The position numbers and the translations under genes are program-made. Below are positions 34,176-46,595 of a stretch of DNA of 64,000 nucleotides, piece by piece (the first letter of the stretch is position 1; every line of letters starts with the position of its first letter). The notes under the pieces were generated by a model. The model was not told where the DNA came from, did not search any database, and saw nothing but the letters and a program-made list of their open reading frames with translations. Source of the DNA: Spizellomyces sp. 'palustris' (Eukaryota > Chytridiomycota > Chytridiomycetes > Spizellomycetales > Spizellomycetaceae); contig QEAR01000015.1 in the NCBI GenBank assembly GCA_006535965.1, positions 247,726-311,725 of the forward strand. Reading direction: 5' to 3'.

Positions 34176-35106
34176 TCAATATTCTTCAGCAGCACGGGCG
34201 GGAACGCGCATAGCGTTCATGTACGTTTTCCAAATCATATAATCCGGTTCACCTGCCATGACAATGATTTTCGGTGCCTGGCGGGGCTTTTTATTCATGG
34301 AAGGATTCATTCCAAACCTGTGTGAAAAGATACAATACTCAATCTTTCTCCGCATTTTCCGCGCCCATGAGCGCACCACACTGTTTTCGTACCTCTTGAA
34401 CATGAGCTTCTTGTTTACGGCGTCGAGCTCTAATTTTTCACCGTCGCCGTGAATGCATCGAGGGATAAAGTTGTTGATTTCGCCATGCTCCACAGCGGTT
34501 TCTACTTCGATCGTATAGTCAACTCCATCTAGTCGAACAAATCAACTGTTGGTTTCCTTTAATCGGTTCGGCTCCGAAGATTCTCGACTGAGATTGATAC
34601 ACACTGCAGCTGTATTCAAACTTGTCTCCTTCGTTCAGGGATAAGCAATCCATTTTGGTCATCTTTCCCTTTTTCGGTTTTATCTCTTTCTGCTTGAACT
34701 CGTAAGCCTAGCGCAAAGGGTGTTGGATGGGTAGCAATAAGAAAGAATGACAACGCTTGAATCCCACCCTTTTCTCAATATGCATTTCCTGAAGGCCTGG
34801 CGCAAATGCAATTTGAATGACGCGATGCAAATTCCAGAAACTGAAGGACTTTGGGACAACCACAGTACGGCTTCCTTGCGGGGCATTAGCGCGCAATTGG
34901 AGGATCGGACCGCGAGGTTTAGCCATTTTTCCAACGCTAAGAATGCTGGGCTTGACGCCTAATACTGACGAATCCAACAAAAATGCCTTTGCTTTCTTGG
35001 TGTTCAAATGGGCGATGCTGGGATGGTTTCGCTTCAAAAAGGGGGCTTCCAAATGACGACGAGGCGCGACAACTGTAGGGCTACTTGGAAAGATCAATGT
35101 ATCCAT
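34176..35106 (-). CDS. pRiA4b ORF-3-like domain protein
   Basis: This domain was first described on a bacterial plasmid and is found in scattered eukaryotes. Its function is unknown. Exons are about 35106-34758, 34709-34604, 34529-34319 and the remainder to 34176. The domain blocks in order are LQLRANAPQGSRTVVVPKSF with FWNLHRVIQIAF, then HIEKR. AYEFKQKEIKP follows, then LSLNEGDKFEYSC joined across an intron to DGVDYTIEVE. FIPRCIHGDG corresponds to the family's closing Pro-x-Cys-x-x-Gly block. ATG 35106 opens a leader of about 60 residues before the domain. The Asp-Phe-Gly-Asp core of bacterial members is not intact here. It is divergent from the TraB-domain gene. Exon limits inside the last third are approximate. 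Confidence 0.62.
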
Positions 35107-35742
35107 TTTTGGTTAAATTGCTGCTGTAATCAGTGCGCTGACTTTGTTGCCATGGTTTTATTGCGCAATCGGGTCGTTTGTCCCTCCTTCAACCATGTAA
35201 TGTTGATTCTTCATCCAATGCTTCAATGCGCTTCCTCCACTTTTTCGCTTTAATGAGGTGGATGGGATCGTGAAAGTAACTTGTTTACAATCCTGTATCT
35301 GTCAGTGGACGACATCGTTCAAGACTATCAGTTTTTACCTGCCAAAAGCATGCTCATTTCGGCAGCTCGAACTCTGTGTTTACAAGCGACACTGTATTGC
35401 AAAAGCGGATCTAAGGCGGTGCAAGCAATTGTTGCTCACCCACAGTCTTGTCCAGGTAGACAGCCTTCTACTACATATCATGCACCCCTGTGCGTCCTAG
35501 AGATTTTCCTTGAGAAACATTTGGAGGATTATATTCGCAAGGCCCAACATGCGTACCAAGAGCTTTGGGACTTTAGCGTAGCCAAAGCCATGTTGGTGGC
35601 ATCATCTGCATTGAGGTCGTCTTGCTATCTAATATATCCTCTTTGGGTCAAATGGTCCTGTTATTCCATTGAGTTTTGTTGGCATAGCAACAGCTTACAC
35701 ACCTGATTGTCGATTGCAGTTAATTTGGACCGAGAATTGACG
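35107..35742. other. Intergenic region with an unexplained open frame (35281-35706, plus)
   Basis: The 636 bases separate two divergent starts. A plus-strand frame of 141 codons is open from 35281 to 35706 but begins at TTG. Its first ATG is about 23 codons in. It contains protein-like stretches such as LEIFLEKHLEDYIRKAQHAYQ. I could not join it to the TraB-domain gene or assign a family, so it is left as unassigned sequence. Confidence 0.4.
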
Positions 35743-37200
35743 ATGCGGTATATTGTGCGATGGGGCCTTTGCGATCTCGTCCGGCTAAGACGAGCCCGTC
35801 CGACGGGTTTTCCTGTCGCTGCGAACAAAATTCGACTCTTTTCAGGTCGACCACACGAGCACATTGATACCTCGCACCCGTCCTACAACCATAGCAATGC
35901 CGATTGGACAGTCCTAGCCTTGGACCATCCACTGACCCACGCACAGACGGGAGTTCAGATTCACCTTGTCGGCATTCACCACAATTCTCCTGCGTCTCTA
36001 GAGAGAGTGGAGTACGTTATTGACCAAGTAAAACCCGCCGCAGTGTGCTTGGAAATCGACTCTGACCGCTTGAAAAGCTACTCGGCAAAGGCCGAAGTGG
36101 TCTTGGGAAGGTACAAGAACCAACATGGTGGAGCATCAATCAGTCCACTATCCCCAGAGAATCTGGCTAACCGTGCTCCATTGTCGTCGTCCCGACTCAG
36201 CGGCGTGCGTACGGTCCTGTCCCCGACATCGGGCAGCACATGCAGCTCTCCCGCATTATCACTAACGCAGCACGACCACGAAACCCTCACACGCCTCGGG
36301 ATTGATCCGGCGCTACACTTATCCCCCACCCACCTCCACTACGGTCTTGAAATTGGTGTCGCGGTGCGGTCCGCTCACACTCACAACGCTGTCATCCGCT
36401 CGATAGATATCCATCCAGACATTCTCCGTTCTGATCCATCACATTCTACCCTCATCAATGATCTCATAAGAAGATTCCGTCTCCTGCCACCTCCAATGCG
36501 TGGTACCTCCATGCTGGGCCGCGGTTTGTTTTGGCTCATAACGCGACTATCTTTCGGATTCAAACGGGACGTGGCAAAAGAAGCTCAGGCCGACGTTTGC
36601 AGTGTAAAAGATCATGCTACATACCTACGTTGCTGGAAAACCTTCCATCCGAACGCATACTTTTGGTGGTTAGAAGTCCGAAATGCAGGAATGGTCAACG
36701 GAATTCGGACTTGTGTGCGAGATGTTGCCGAAAGCGCTGGTTTACTCTCTGCCACTGGCGCGAACCATGCAAAGGAGCCACCGACAATAGTGGTAGTGGT
36801 TGGAAAAAGTCACGTATTTGGAATTGCAGAGATGTGGGCAGATAAGGTCGAGCAAGAAAAATTTCCACTGATTAAAGCCGGCATGGAAAGGAAACTTGTT
36901 GGGGAGGAGGTAATCTTCCTTGATGAAATGATTGCTGATGCGATGAAATCCGAAGAAGAAGCTATATTGGCCGTAGAATCGGTGCGGAATGGAAAGACTG
37001 ATAGCGGAGCAGGAGCAGTGCGAATCCTCGTACATGAGCGGGAGCATGCAGGCGGTAGTGAAGTGGACGATACCCAAAAACCCGACGCGGATGAAGCCAG
37101 CAAGGGCAAGAAACGACGATCAGGCCAAGTTCCACCTCCCGCTCCACCGCCCGTCCGACCGCCTTCTCGCCAACCGACAGGGATAAGATACGTGGATTAG
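35743..37200 (+). CDS. TraB-domain protein (TRABD-like), probably mitochondrial
   Basis: TraB-domain proteins of eukaryotes are often on mitochondrial membranes and belong to a putative metalloprotease superfamily; their substrates are largely unknown. The single-exon frame gives 485 residues from ATG 35743. The frame is open to 35707 but begins there with TTG. The first 35 residues are Arg- and Leu-rich with no acidic run after residue 11, like an import leader. The N-terminal TraB motif is VQIHLVGIHHNSPASLERVE at about 79-98 (Gly-x-x-His), followed by VKPAAVCLEID. The second motif, VVVVGKSHVFGIAEMW, lies near 362-377. The middle has a Ser/Thr/Pro-rich insertion (about 130-190). The C-terminus is a Pro-rich tail with PPAPPPVRPP. 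It lies directly upstream of CTNNBL1 on the same strand. Confidence 0.82.
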   Translation: MRYIVRWGLCDLVRLRRARPTGFPVAANKIRLFSGRPHEHIDTSHPSYNHSNADWTVLALDHPLTHAQTGVQIHLVGIHHNSPASLERVEYVIDQVKPAAVCLEIDSDRLKSYSAKAEVVLGRYKNQHGGASISPLSPENLANRAPLSSSRLSGVRTVLSPTSGSTCSSPALSLTQHDHETLTRLGIDPALHLSPTHLHYGLEIGVAVRSAHTHNAVIRSIDIHPDILRSDPSHSTLINDLIRRFRLLPPPMRGTSMLGRGLFWLITRLSFGFKRDVAKEAQADVCSVKDHATYLRCWKTFHPNAYFWWLEVRNAGMVNGIRTCVRDVAESAGLLSATGANHAKEPPTIVVVVGKSHVFGIAEMWADKVEQEKFPLIKAGMERKLVGEEVIFLDEMIADAMKSEEEAILAVESVRNGKTDSGAGAVRILVHEREHAGGSEVDDTQKPDADEASKGKKRRSGQVPPPAPPPVRPPSRQPTGIRYVD

Positions 37201-37454
37201 CATCCTGCCATTATTCTTGTATGATAGTATCCAATGTAAACTAGACCCGCGCGGATGCATGGTGCACGGACAAACAAAATAGACATTTTTAGATCAGAGG
37301 AGGTGGCCAACATGTCATTGATCGGGTTGCTTACTAAGCATCACAGCCACTTCCATATATTTATCACCCGCCATTACAGAGAAATACAGGGTATTGGGCT
37401 GGGAATGACTGCTGGTGAATCTCATCCTCCATTAAGCTGACCTGCGTTTGCGCG

Positions 37455-39610
37455 ATGAATGTAGACAGCATTTTCAAGGCATGTGTCATATGTGTGAAAG
37501 GAGGGGATTGGTCTCTCTGAGATCTGGCGTTAACGATCTTGATTTGACGCACAGGTCCCAGCCGCGCCGGTTGGCAAGAACAAGCGTAAATTGCCTCCAA
37601 CACCCGATGACGCATATCTAAAGAAAGTGCGAACAGACGAGGACGATGACGACTTTCGTGCGGGATGGGGACCTGGTACTGTTGGAAGTAGTAGTGGGAA
37701 TGGGGGAGGACGCGAGGTGGATGGGCAAGTGAGAGATGACGACGAGGACGAAAGGTTTCATGAAAGTGGACTTAGTGATGAGCAGAAGAAAATTTGGGAG
37801 ATTGTAGACGCCGGGGAGGAGGTGAGTATCATAATTACTCGCTGTCCTAGAACTCGTATGATGCAATCCGGAAACTGAGATCTGCCTCTCTCAGGTACCA
37901 GCAACGATCGATTTGCCAACGCTCAAGAAAATGGTCCTTAAGTTTGAAAAAGTTATCAACAGAAACCAAGAACTGCGTGTAAAGTATAGCGATACTCCAC
38001 TCAAGTGCGTCGCTGAACCTTGTCTCGTACGTATGCGTTCCAGTGGACTCACATAAAGCTTTCAGATTCATCGAATCAGAAGCAGACTTGGATGAAGAGA
38101 TCAAAAATATGCTTACTGCAAGTGACGCCCCCGAGCTTTATCCCAACCTCGTTGAACTGGGGACCCACGTCACTATCCTTTCTTTACTCTCCCACGAAAA
38201 CACAGATATATCTATTGCTGCCGTGGAACTTTTGAACGAGCTCACAGATGAAGAGTTGGTCACAGAAGCCTCAGAGTCAGCAGAAGAGGGAATGAAGATA
38301 CTGGTAAAAGCCCTAGTAGAAAGTGACGCCCTCGATCTCCTTGTGCAAAACATCTCCCGCCTTCATGAAGACCAAGGAGAGGATAAGCAAGGTGTTTTTA
38401 ACACCATGAGCGTAATAGAGAACTTGATATCCATCGATCCTTCAATAGCGGAAGTTGTTGTGGAAAAAACAACGTTCCTGTCTTGGCTATTGCAACGAGT
38501 CCGGGTCAAGACATTCGACTCTAACCGGCAGTATGCATCTGAGATGCTGGCAATTCTGCTCCAAAACAGCCGACCGAACCGAATAAAGTTGGGCGAGCTC
38601 GGTGGTGTGGACACCCTTTTGCGGGTCATAGCGGCATATAAGCGCAAAGATCCCAAAGATCCTGATGAAGTGGAGCTGATGGAAAATATCTTTGACGTGC
38701 TGTGTGCCGCGCTGATTGAACCGGAAATCAAAGAAAAGTTCCTTGAGGGCGAGGGACTTGAATTGATGATTCTTTTGCTGAAAGAGAAGAAAATGTCGCG
38801 AATGCGAGCGTTAAAAGTTTTGGACCATGCCATGTTGGGATCGGACGGCGCGTCGTGTTGCAATCATTTCGTAGACATATTGGGTCTCAAAACACTGTTC
38901 CCAGCCTTCATGCGTAAAGGAATGAAAAAGTACAAGAAAGAGTACAAGTCATTTTCGGAAGCGGAGGAGGATGAGCATGTAGTCTCTATCATCTCTTCAC
39001 TATTCAAAAATGTGACGGAACCAACGTCTCGTGCGCGACTCATGGTTAAATTTGAGGAGGCGGACTACGAGAAGATTGACCGATTAGTAGAGATGCATAA
39101 AACCTATGCGGGACGAGTCGCAGATGCGGATAAGGAGATTGAAGACCGGAAGAAAGAACTCGAAGAAGAAGATTTGAGTGATGATGAGAGAGAAGCTGAA
39201 CAAGAAGAGCTCTTCCTGAAACGGCTGACTGCAGGATTGTTTACGCTACAGCTAGTGGATTTCATTATGGCTTCTGTATGCATAGAAGACAAGGAGGGCC
39301 AGGTTCGTTCATCGCCCTTCTACATAGTGCTCCTCAGGAACTGCGTTTTCACAATTCCCCCCAACCCTTTAAGATACGAGACAGAATAACCTTGCTGCTA
39401 GAGAAAGACGGCCAGACTCTTGACAGCATCAAAACAATTCTCAAAGGTGGGCGTTTTTGCATGCTGTACTCCATCCAGAAATGAAGAATTTCCGACTTAC
39501 GTCTACCTTTGTAACCTGTAGAATATGCCGAGAATGTGGGTGATGGAAAGGGAGACAACAGAGAGAATGCGGAGCGAGACAGGATATTAGGCCTGGTAGA
39601 AGCCTTGTAG
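37455..39610 (+). CDS. CTNNBL1: Beta-catenin-like protein 1 (CTNNBL1), spliceosome-associated armadillo protein
   Basis: CTNNBL1 is an armadillo-repeat protein of the Prp19/CDC5L spliceosome complex. Exon 1 (37455-37478) encodes MNVDSIFK. Exon 2 begins at 37555 with VPAAPVGKNKRKLPP. Only a GC donor at 37479-37480 joins them in phase. Later exons give MVLKFEKVINRNQELRVKY, then the long armadillo exon 38067-39302. That exon includes AVELLNELTDEELV, GELGGVDTLLRVIAAYKRK, EGEGLELMILLLKEKKMSR and HFVDILGLKTLFPAFM. The last exons encode LLLEKDGQTLDSIKTILK and EYAENVGDGKGDNRENAERD, and stop at 39610. The internal block order and the tail match the family along its whole length. The gene is convergent with RPT4, with 165 bases between stops. 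Confidence 0.95.
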
Positions 39611-39775
39611 GGCTTCAGCAATTAATATGAAACAAACTAGCAGCAACGCTTCTTGTCGTTCCTGAAAAAAATGATGGACTCAATCGCTGCGCTGCTGCAG
39701 CATGGGATAAATGCCTTCCAAAACGCCCTGAATCGTGCACAGCAAAATCATCCTTGGTATCTCTAGAGCTAGCAA

Positions 39776-41506
<1,731 letters not shown>

Positions 41507-41914
41507 GTCTTGTAAATTGCTGGCGTGGAGCGAGTCGCGAGGGTTTTTCTAAACAGATTTCGCTGATGAGTTCAGGTGCTAGTAAGTTGCAGTTTGCAAA
41601 GTCCCAATTTTTGGACGCGTCATCAATTGGGACGCGCGGGTGGAGAACGAGAACGATTTCCAGAGACTTTAAAAAAAAGCTTTCAAGAAGACAATTCAAC
41701 AGGATTATAAAAAAGAAGAAGAGAACAGCTCCCATTCGGATTGTCACTTTTAAAAATGGGTAATATGTATTATGTATGCAACAATGCATAAATAATTGAA
41801 AAAAACAAGAATGTAATAGCTTCAGAATCGACCACAAGATTTTCGTCCAGCTGCAAGATATCATTCGAATACCTCCATCTTTACTTCATCTTTGGAACTT
41901 TCGCCCGCGGAGGA
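41507..41914. other. Intergenic, no gene seen
   Basis: The 408 bases lie between the RPT4 start and the stop of the chromodomain gene, both on the minus strand. The stretch 41680-41830 is A-rich and AT-rich, with the runs AAAAAAAA and AAAAGAAGAAG. It should contain the RPT4 promoter. No frame has family features. Confidence 0.5.
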
Positions 41915-42842
41915 CTACTCGTTATTTCTCTTTCTAGAGTCCCAAAACTCCTTCAGCTTGAGAGGGGCAGATTCCAGATTTTCTTCAGGCTCCCATGTAT
42001 TTTCGCTTTCATCGGGATAACCTTTCCATGCTACTAGATATCTAACTCGCCTGTTCCCCTCTCCTTCTCCACCGTCATAGGTAATTTCTACATCAAGAAT
42101 ACGCTCAACCTCGTAGATGTCGGCATCTGGTTCGGAGGGCTGTTTTTTGCGCTTCTGTTTCGGTGGCCTTTTGGAGCGTCGAGAATGGGGTGACAGGGAT
42201 TGAGGGCTCCCTATCTTGTGAACTGCAGCTTTGCGCTTCTTAGTCTGTTCAAATAGCAAAGTTAACATCAAGTATCAAAATGCATCAATGGATATATTTG
42301 ACCTTAATGCGTTCGTGTAAGGGAATTCCAAAACCATTTGTGGCTTCTTGGACCGTGGCTTTCTCAGCGTTCTGAGCCGAAATGGCGGGGGCCTCGGGCT
42401 CGTTCGGTATCACATTTGACGAGATTTGGGATTCGCCAACGATTAGAGGTCCTGCCACCTTCTGTGCTTCCTCTACAGATGAGACTTTGACTGGCGAAGT
42501 TGTTCCAGACTGCTCTTCCTGGGGAGAACGGGCTTCCTCAGATTCCGCAATGGTTGTTTTTGCCTTCATTAGTGCTGCATGACGAAGGGAAGGGTGCTGG
42601 ATAGTCGTTTTCCCAAGGTCGGTAGCTTCACAGCCGTCCGGGCGTTCAATATCGCTAAAGCGAGGGAATGGAGTGACATGCGCCAGGAAGTTTAGTTCCC
42701 CATTGACGTTGGACATGGAAACGTCGTAAATGTCCAGTTCTTCTTCTTCCGTCGGAACAGTCAAGTCCCAGCCCCATATCTCCGCAAGCAGTTCCGTCAA
42801 GGTGGGTTCGCCTTTCTGTAGCGGCTCTTTTCTAGTCTCCAT
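41915..42842 (-). CDS. Chromodomain protein (HP1/Chp-like single chromodomain)
   Basis: A chromodomain reads methyl-lysine on histone tails, and this protein may act in heterochromatin. Exon 1 is 42842-42303. The intron opens GTCAAA and closes with AACAG, and exon 2 runs from about 42245 to 41915. Together they give 289 residues. The first 180 residues are acidic, with no fold recognised. A basic nuclear localisation stretch (KRPPKQKRKKQ) precedes the chromodomain at about residues 224-280. That domain has IYEVERILDVEI, YLVAWKGY and TWEPEENL, so the aromatic cage (Tyr, Trp, Trp) looks intact. The loop DGGEGEGNRRV is longer than usual. No chromoshadow domain follows. It is divergent from RPC6 with 187 bp between starts. 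Confidence 0.85.
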
Positions 42843-43029
42843 TTGTCAAAGAACGTAGCCATACACATGGATAGGAATAGAAACGCTTTCAGGACAATGC
42901 CCACCAAGCTAGTCATACATAATTCACACGGGGTGGCACAGTTGTCTGGATTTTGGACAACAAGAACGACCTTGATAGCCGATCTGTGTCGCCTCAGGCA
43001 ATCGACGAGCTTCGAGTTAAACAATCAAC

Positions 43030-44482
43030 ATGTCTGGCCGACAAGGAAGGAAGACCGCGGGGCCTTCCGCGCCTGCCTCTCTTACTGCCGAAGAGCAGAC
43101 ACTTCTCGCAACCCTGAGAAGCCATTCTAAGGCAAGGCGTGTAGAACTCTCCTCAATTGTCACTTTACTGTTCTCTAACAGCACCTTCATGTACCTTAAC
43201 GCATGTTCAGGGAGCAGATATAGATACCCTTAAGAGCGAGCTGGATGACTGGGATGATAACTCGATCCTAACTTGTATGAACTCACTGAGTCAAAAGGTA
43301 AGGACAATCGGGGTCATTCATGTGGAAGCGGAGGTTTCCTCAAACTTGCATTATCATTCGACAGCAATATGTGGATTTCATATCACTGGGTAAAAGCGGG
43401 AAATTGGCCTTTAAAGCGAGATCGGCAGAAGAGGCGACCAAGTCAGTGGTTGATTGATCGGGAGGGCTCAACTGAGCAATGATTCTAAGGTTGTGTCTGC
43501 CCTTCAGGACAGGAGGAATGAAAGACGAGGAACGAATAATATATCGCTTGGTAAAGGAAGCCAAGAACAATGGTTCGTCATACCACTGAATGCTTTCCAG
43601 CGCTTCATTGGTCGGTACACGTGGACCAACTATTCTTGCAAATGTACAGGAATATGGCTCAAGCAGCTGAGAGACAGGTCTGGTCTTCACAGCCAGCTTG
43701 CCAATACAGTCATCAAGAATTTGGAAAAGAAAAACGTTATCAAATGGGTGAAACCAGTCAAGGTAGGGTATATTTCCACAATCATTCCTCCGAGGTAAAG
43801 TGCTCACTTCCGACCTTCTTTGGCATTTAGAATCCGTACAAGAAAGTCTATCTCCTTTTTGAGCTAGAGCCTTCCACTGAACTTACCGGTGGAGCGTGGT
43901 ATACAGACAACGAGATGGACATGGACTTTATCGAGCAACTCTCCGCACAAGTATATAAATATATTACGATGAAGGTGAGGCCTTTGTTTGAGCGATTATC
44001 GTAATCTAGCGAAAAGGAAGTAACGAGGCGTTATGCGATCATGACAGAGCTTTCCTCCAAAAAATAAAGACGCCATATATTCCTCTTCATACTCCTCTTA
44101 TCCAACCGCCAGCGCCATCCATAAATTTATCGGCAAAAGCGGGCTCACAACTGTTCCCCTCAGTCTCGAAGACGTGCAGAGCTTGTTAGACCGGTTATAC
44201 TATGACGGAAAAGTCACGCGTATCGTGAAATCAGGATACGCCGAGTCGGATTACGATCGGATGGATACTGATGACGAGGATTATCGAGATGGCGATGAGG
44301 AAGTCCGCGATTTAGATAGTGACGTGTGGATGTATAAAGCTGTGGGAGGTTGGGCAACGGAGGAGCGAAATGGGTGGACTGACATGCCGTGTGGCAGGTG
44401 TCCAGTCTTTGAGTTTTGTTCAGAGGGGGGCCCTGTCAACCCCAGCAACTGCAAATATTTCAAGGAATGGCTGCAAGGATGA
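43030..44482 (+). CDS. RPC34: RNA polymerase III subunit RPC6 (RPC34)
   Basis: RPC34 is a winged-helix subunit of the RPC82/34/31 subcomplex that contacts TFIIIB and opens promoters. ATG 43030 starts MSGRQGRKTAGPS, followed by EEQTLLATLRSH in the first winged helix. The second winged helix has GLHSQLANTVIKNLEKKNVI (43695-43742). It continues across introns with KKVYLLFELEPSTELTGGAW and YTDNEMDMDFIEQLSAQVY. The C-terminus carries CGRCPVFEFCSEGGPVNPSN and CKYF. These are the cysteines that bind the 4Fe-4S cluster of the family. Stop at 44482. About seven exons are needed, and the best-conserved exons all agree in phase. Confidence 0.95.
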
Positions 44483-44605
44483 TGAAGACTTATTGCTGGA
44501 AACAAAACGAACGGCGGATGCTCTTTTTCTGTATATACATGCATAAACTATCCTCAACCATGTGGCAATAATCTAGATACATTATTTAATCAGAACGCAA
44601 AGTTG

Positions 44606-45901
44606 TTACCTTCTCTTTATTGCTGCCAAGTGCATGATCCCTTTCGGTATGCGGGGACGTGTTCGGTGAATGTTTGCAGGTGGGGAGGAGGATTTAGGTC
44701 CAGCGACGCTTGGGTAGTCCGCAATCCATTTCCGTTTGCGAACTGCCAGGCCTCTGTCCTCTTTGTTCCCTTCTGCGCTCGACGCAGGCAGTTGCCCCAG
44801 AGAACTCTTATTCCCTAGTTTCACGAGCCTCATTCCCCATTCCATGGCATCCTTTCGTTGCTTATGACAAGGTGGTAGGCTCCTACCCAAGGGGATACCC
44901 ATGACGTAGTGCCACATTTCACTTCTCGCTGCTGCTGCGACAAGATCTGGCTCCATCCATGCACGCATAATGATATCGGGATTAACCCGAATGTCTGGAT
45001 CGGCGCCTTCAGCACGTAACAGAAGTGTCAATTCTTCACGGCTCATCGGAGTCTGAAAGTTGAAAACCGGGACTGCTTTGGGAAGGCGGATCCAACCATA
45101 TCGCAAAAACAAAGAGGATAACGAAACATGTGATCCGGATACGTCCAACGCATCCAATGTAGGAGTTCGCACCAAATATGGAATGCAAGCATCGGATAGA
45201 CAGGTATGTGAAATATTGAGGCATTGCAATGATCTCAGGCAAGGCTCATCGGTGTCCGCGTTGTACATTGTCGGTCTCAACAGAGCCATCAGACCGTTAT
45301 CTCCCACGGCAGTCTTTGAAATGTCCAGAAAACGCAGATTTGATAAATGTGCAATATGGCAAGTCATCTCATCGTTGAACGAGGATCCACTGAGGTTTAG
45401 GTGCACGAGGTACCGCGAGACGGGGGAATTAGCGGACGATAGTCGGGAGAGGGAATCCTGCTGGAGGCTGCCTCGTATAAATAGAGTAGAGTTTTGTTCT
45501 CTGAGATGAGGATATTCTTCTAGAAAGGCAGAGAGCAGGTCGCCTGTCGGAAGCATGTGCCGTTCGTGCAAGAGCTCCCAAATCAGTTTTCCACATGGGT
45601 CCCAGGGAACACCGGCTAGAGAAACAAACTGATCCTGGTGTCTCACGATTGCAATCTGGAAGACGCACGGCGCATAAAAGCAATTTCAGTCATTCACACA
45701 ACGAGTAACATTCTGTGACAAAGCAGAGCTCACCGCCGAGAAGGCCGCCAAAGACGGGACGGTATCCTTGGCGAGGCGACGTCGGCTAAAGTCCGGGGGC
45801 TTTGGAGCATAGCGCTTGGCTAGTATACGGTGGTCTTGGAGTCCATGGCTGGAGGATGAGATGCGTTCTGGGTCGTCAGATCGCGTTCGTGATGGCAACA
45901 T
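44606..45901 (-). CDS. Leucine-rich-repeat protein, family not recognised
   Basis: Two exons, 45901-45734 and 45655-44606, join in phase 0 to 405 residues. The N-terminal 56 residues are basic and Ser-rich. The second exon opens with QFVSLAGVPWDPCGKLIWEL, an F-box-like or LRR-cap-like segment. At least four leucine-rich repeats follow, including LVHLNLSGSSFND, LRFLDISKTAVGDNGLMAL, LQCLNISHTCLSDACIPYL and LDALDVSGSHVSL. The repeats are of the RNI/AMN1-like type. The C-terminal 90 residues are basic, with KRKW and RTRPRIPKG. No signal peptide or kinase domain is present. The likely role is protein-protein interaction, possibly a ubiquitin-ligase adaptor, but this is inference. The stop lies 124 bases from the RPC6 stop (convergent). 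Confidence 0.78.
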
Positions 45902-46595
45902 GATCTCTTCCAGTCCACAGAGTTCACTACGGTAAATATTTGACTGAGGTATGCGGCTTGGAAGATGGTTGGATCAGCCGCTTTTCTATGGGATCTGTCG
46001 AGTTTTCCGTTTTATTCACAATGTGCAGTGTTTTCATTGATCCCATATTCAAAAAGATGATTATATTTTGGCTGCCAGAGGGACGCTATATCTATTCATG
46101 TGGAGTCATTGCGAAAACCTAGCATTGGCATTAACGAGCGGATGGCCCAGACGTATGGTTACGCCAAGGGAGGAAGAGAGTGGCGAAAAACGTCCGCTCT
46201 AATCACTTCAAAAACGAGTTTCAATATGCCAAACTCCCAGTGGAGCGCTGCTGGTGGTGAGTGGTATACAAATCATCGGAAGGAGTTCGGCTTACAAAGC
46301 GGGCTGATAGGGAGTTACAGCCAGGCGACTGAGGGGTTGGCTTCTCTTGCAGGGCAATGAGGAGGAACAGCTATGAGAACGGCTCCATAGCGGTAGGGCA
46401 ATGCGCGAGGCAACTCGAAAGGTCTTGACTGAACAGGAGCGAAGCGTTCTGACGGAGGAGCGTTGTAGGTTCCTTCTTTTAAACTCGCATTTTGAAGTAC
46501 TATTAGGACGTTCTATTACACTCAGGACGGATTCTAAAAGACTACATTGCTTTCAAACTACAAATCTGTCAACAATACATATCCAATGGAGATTT
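45902..46595. other. Intergenic region with possible small plus-strand exons
   Basis: The 694 bases lie between the start of the LRR gene and the stop of the membrane-protein gene. A plus-strand frame from ATG 46142 to 46360 encodes about 72 residues, and a second frame at about 46401-46643 is also open. A well-formed intron (GTGAGT near 46258, TTCTCTTGCAG near 46339) could join pieces of them. No family was recognised, so no gene is called. Confidence 0.4.

Noticed and set aside
34176-35106. Recent bacterial insertion or mobile element around the pRiA4b ORF-3-like gene
   Set aside because: The gene has fungal-type introns and no flanking repeats or other mobile-element genes.
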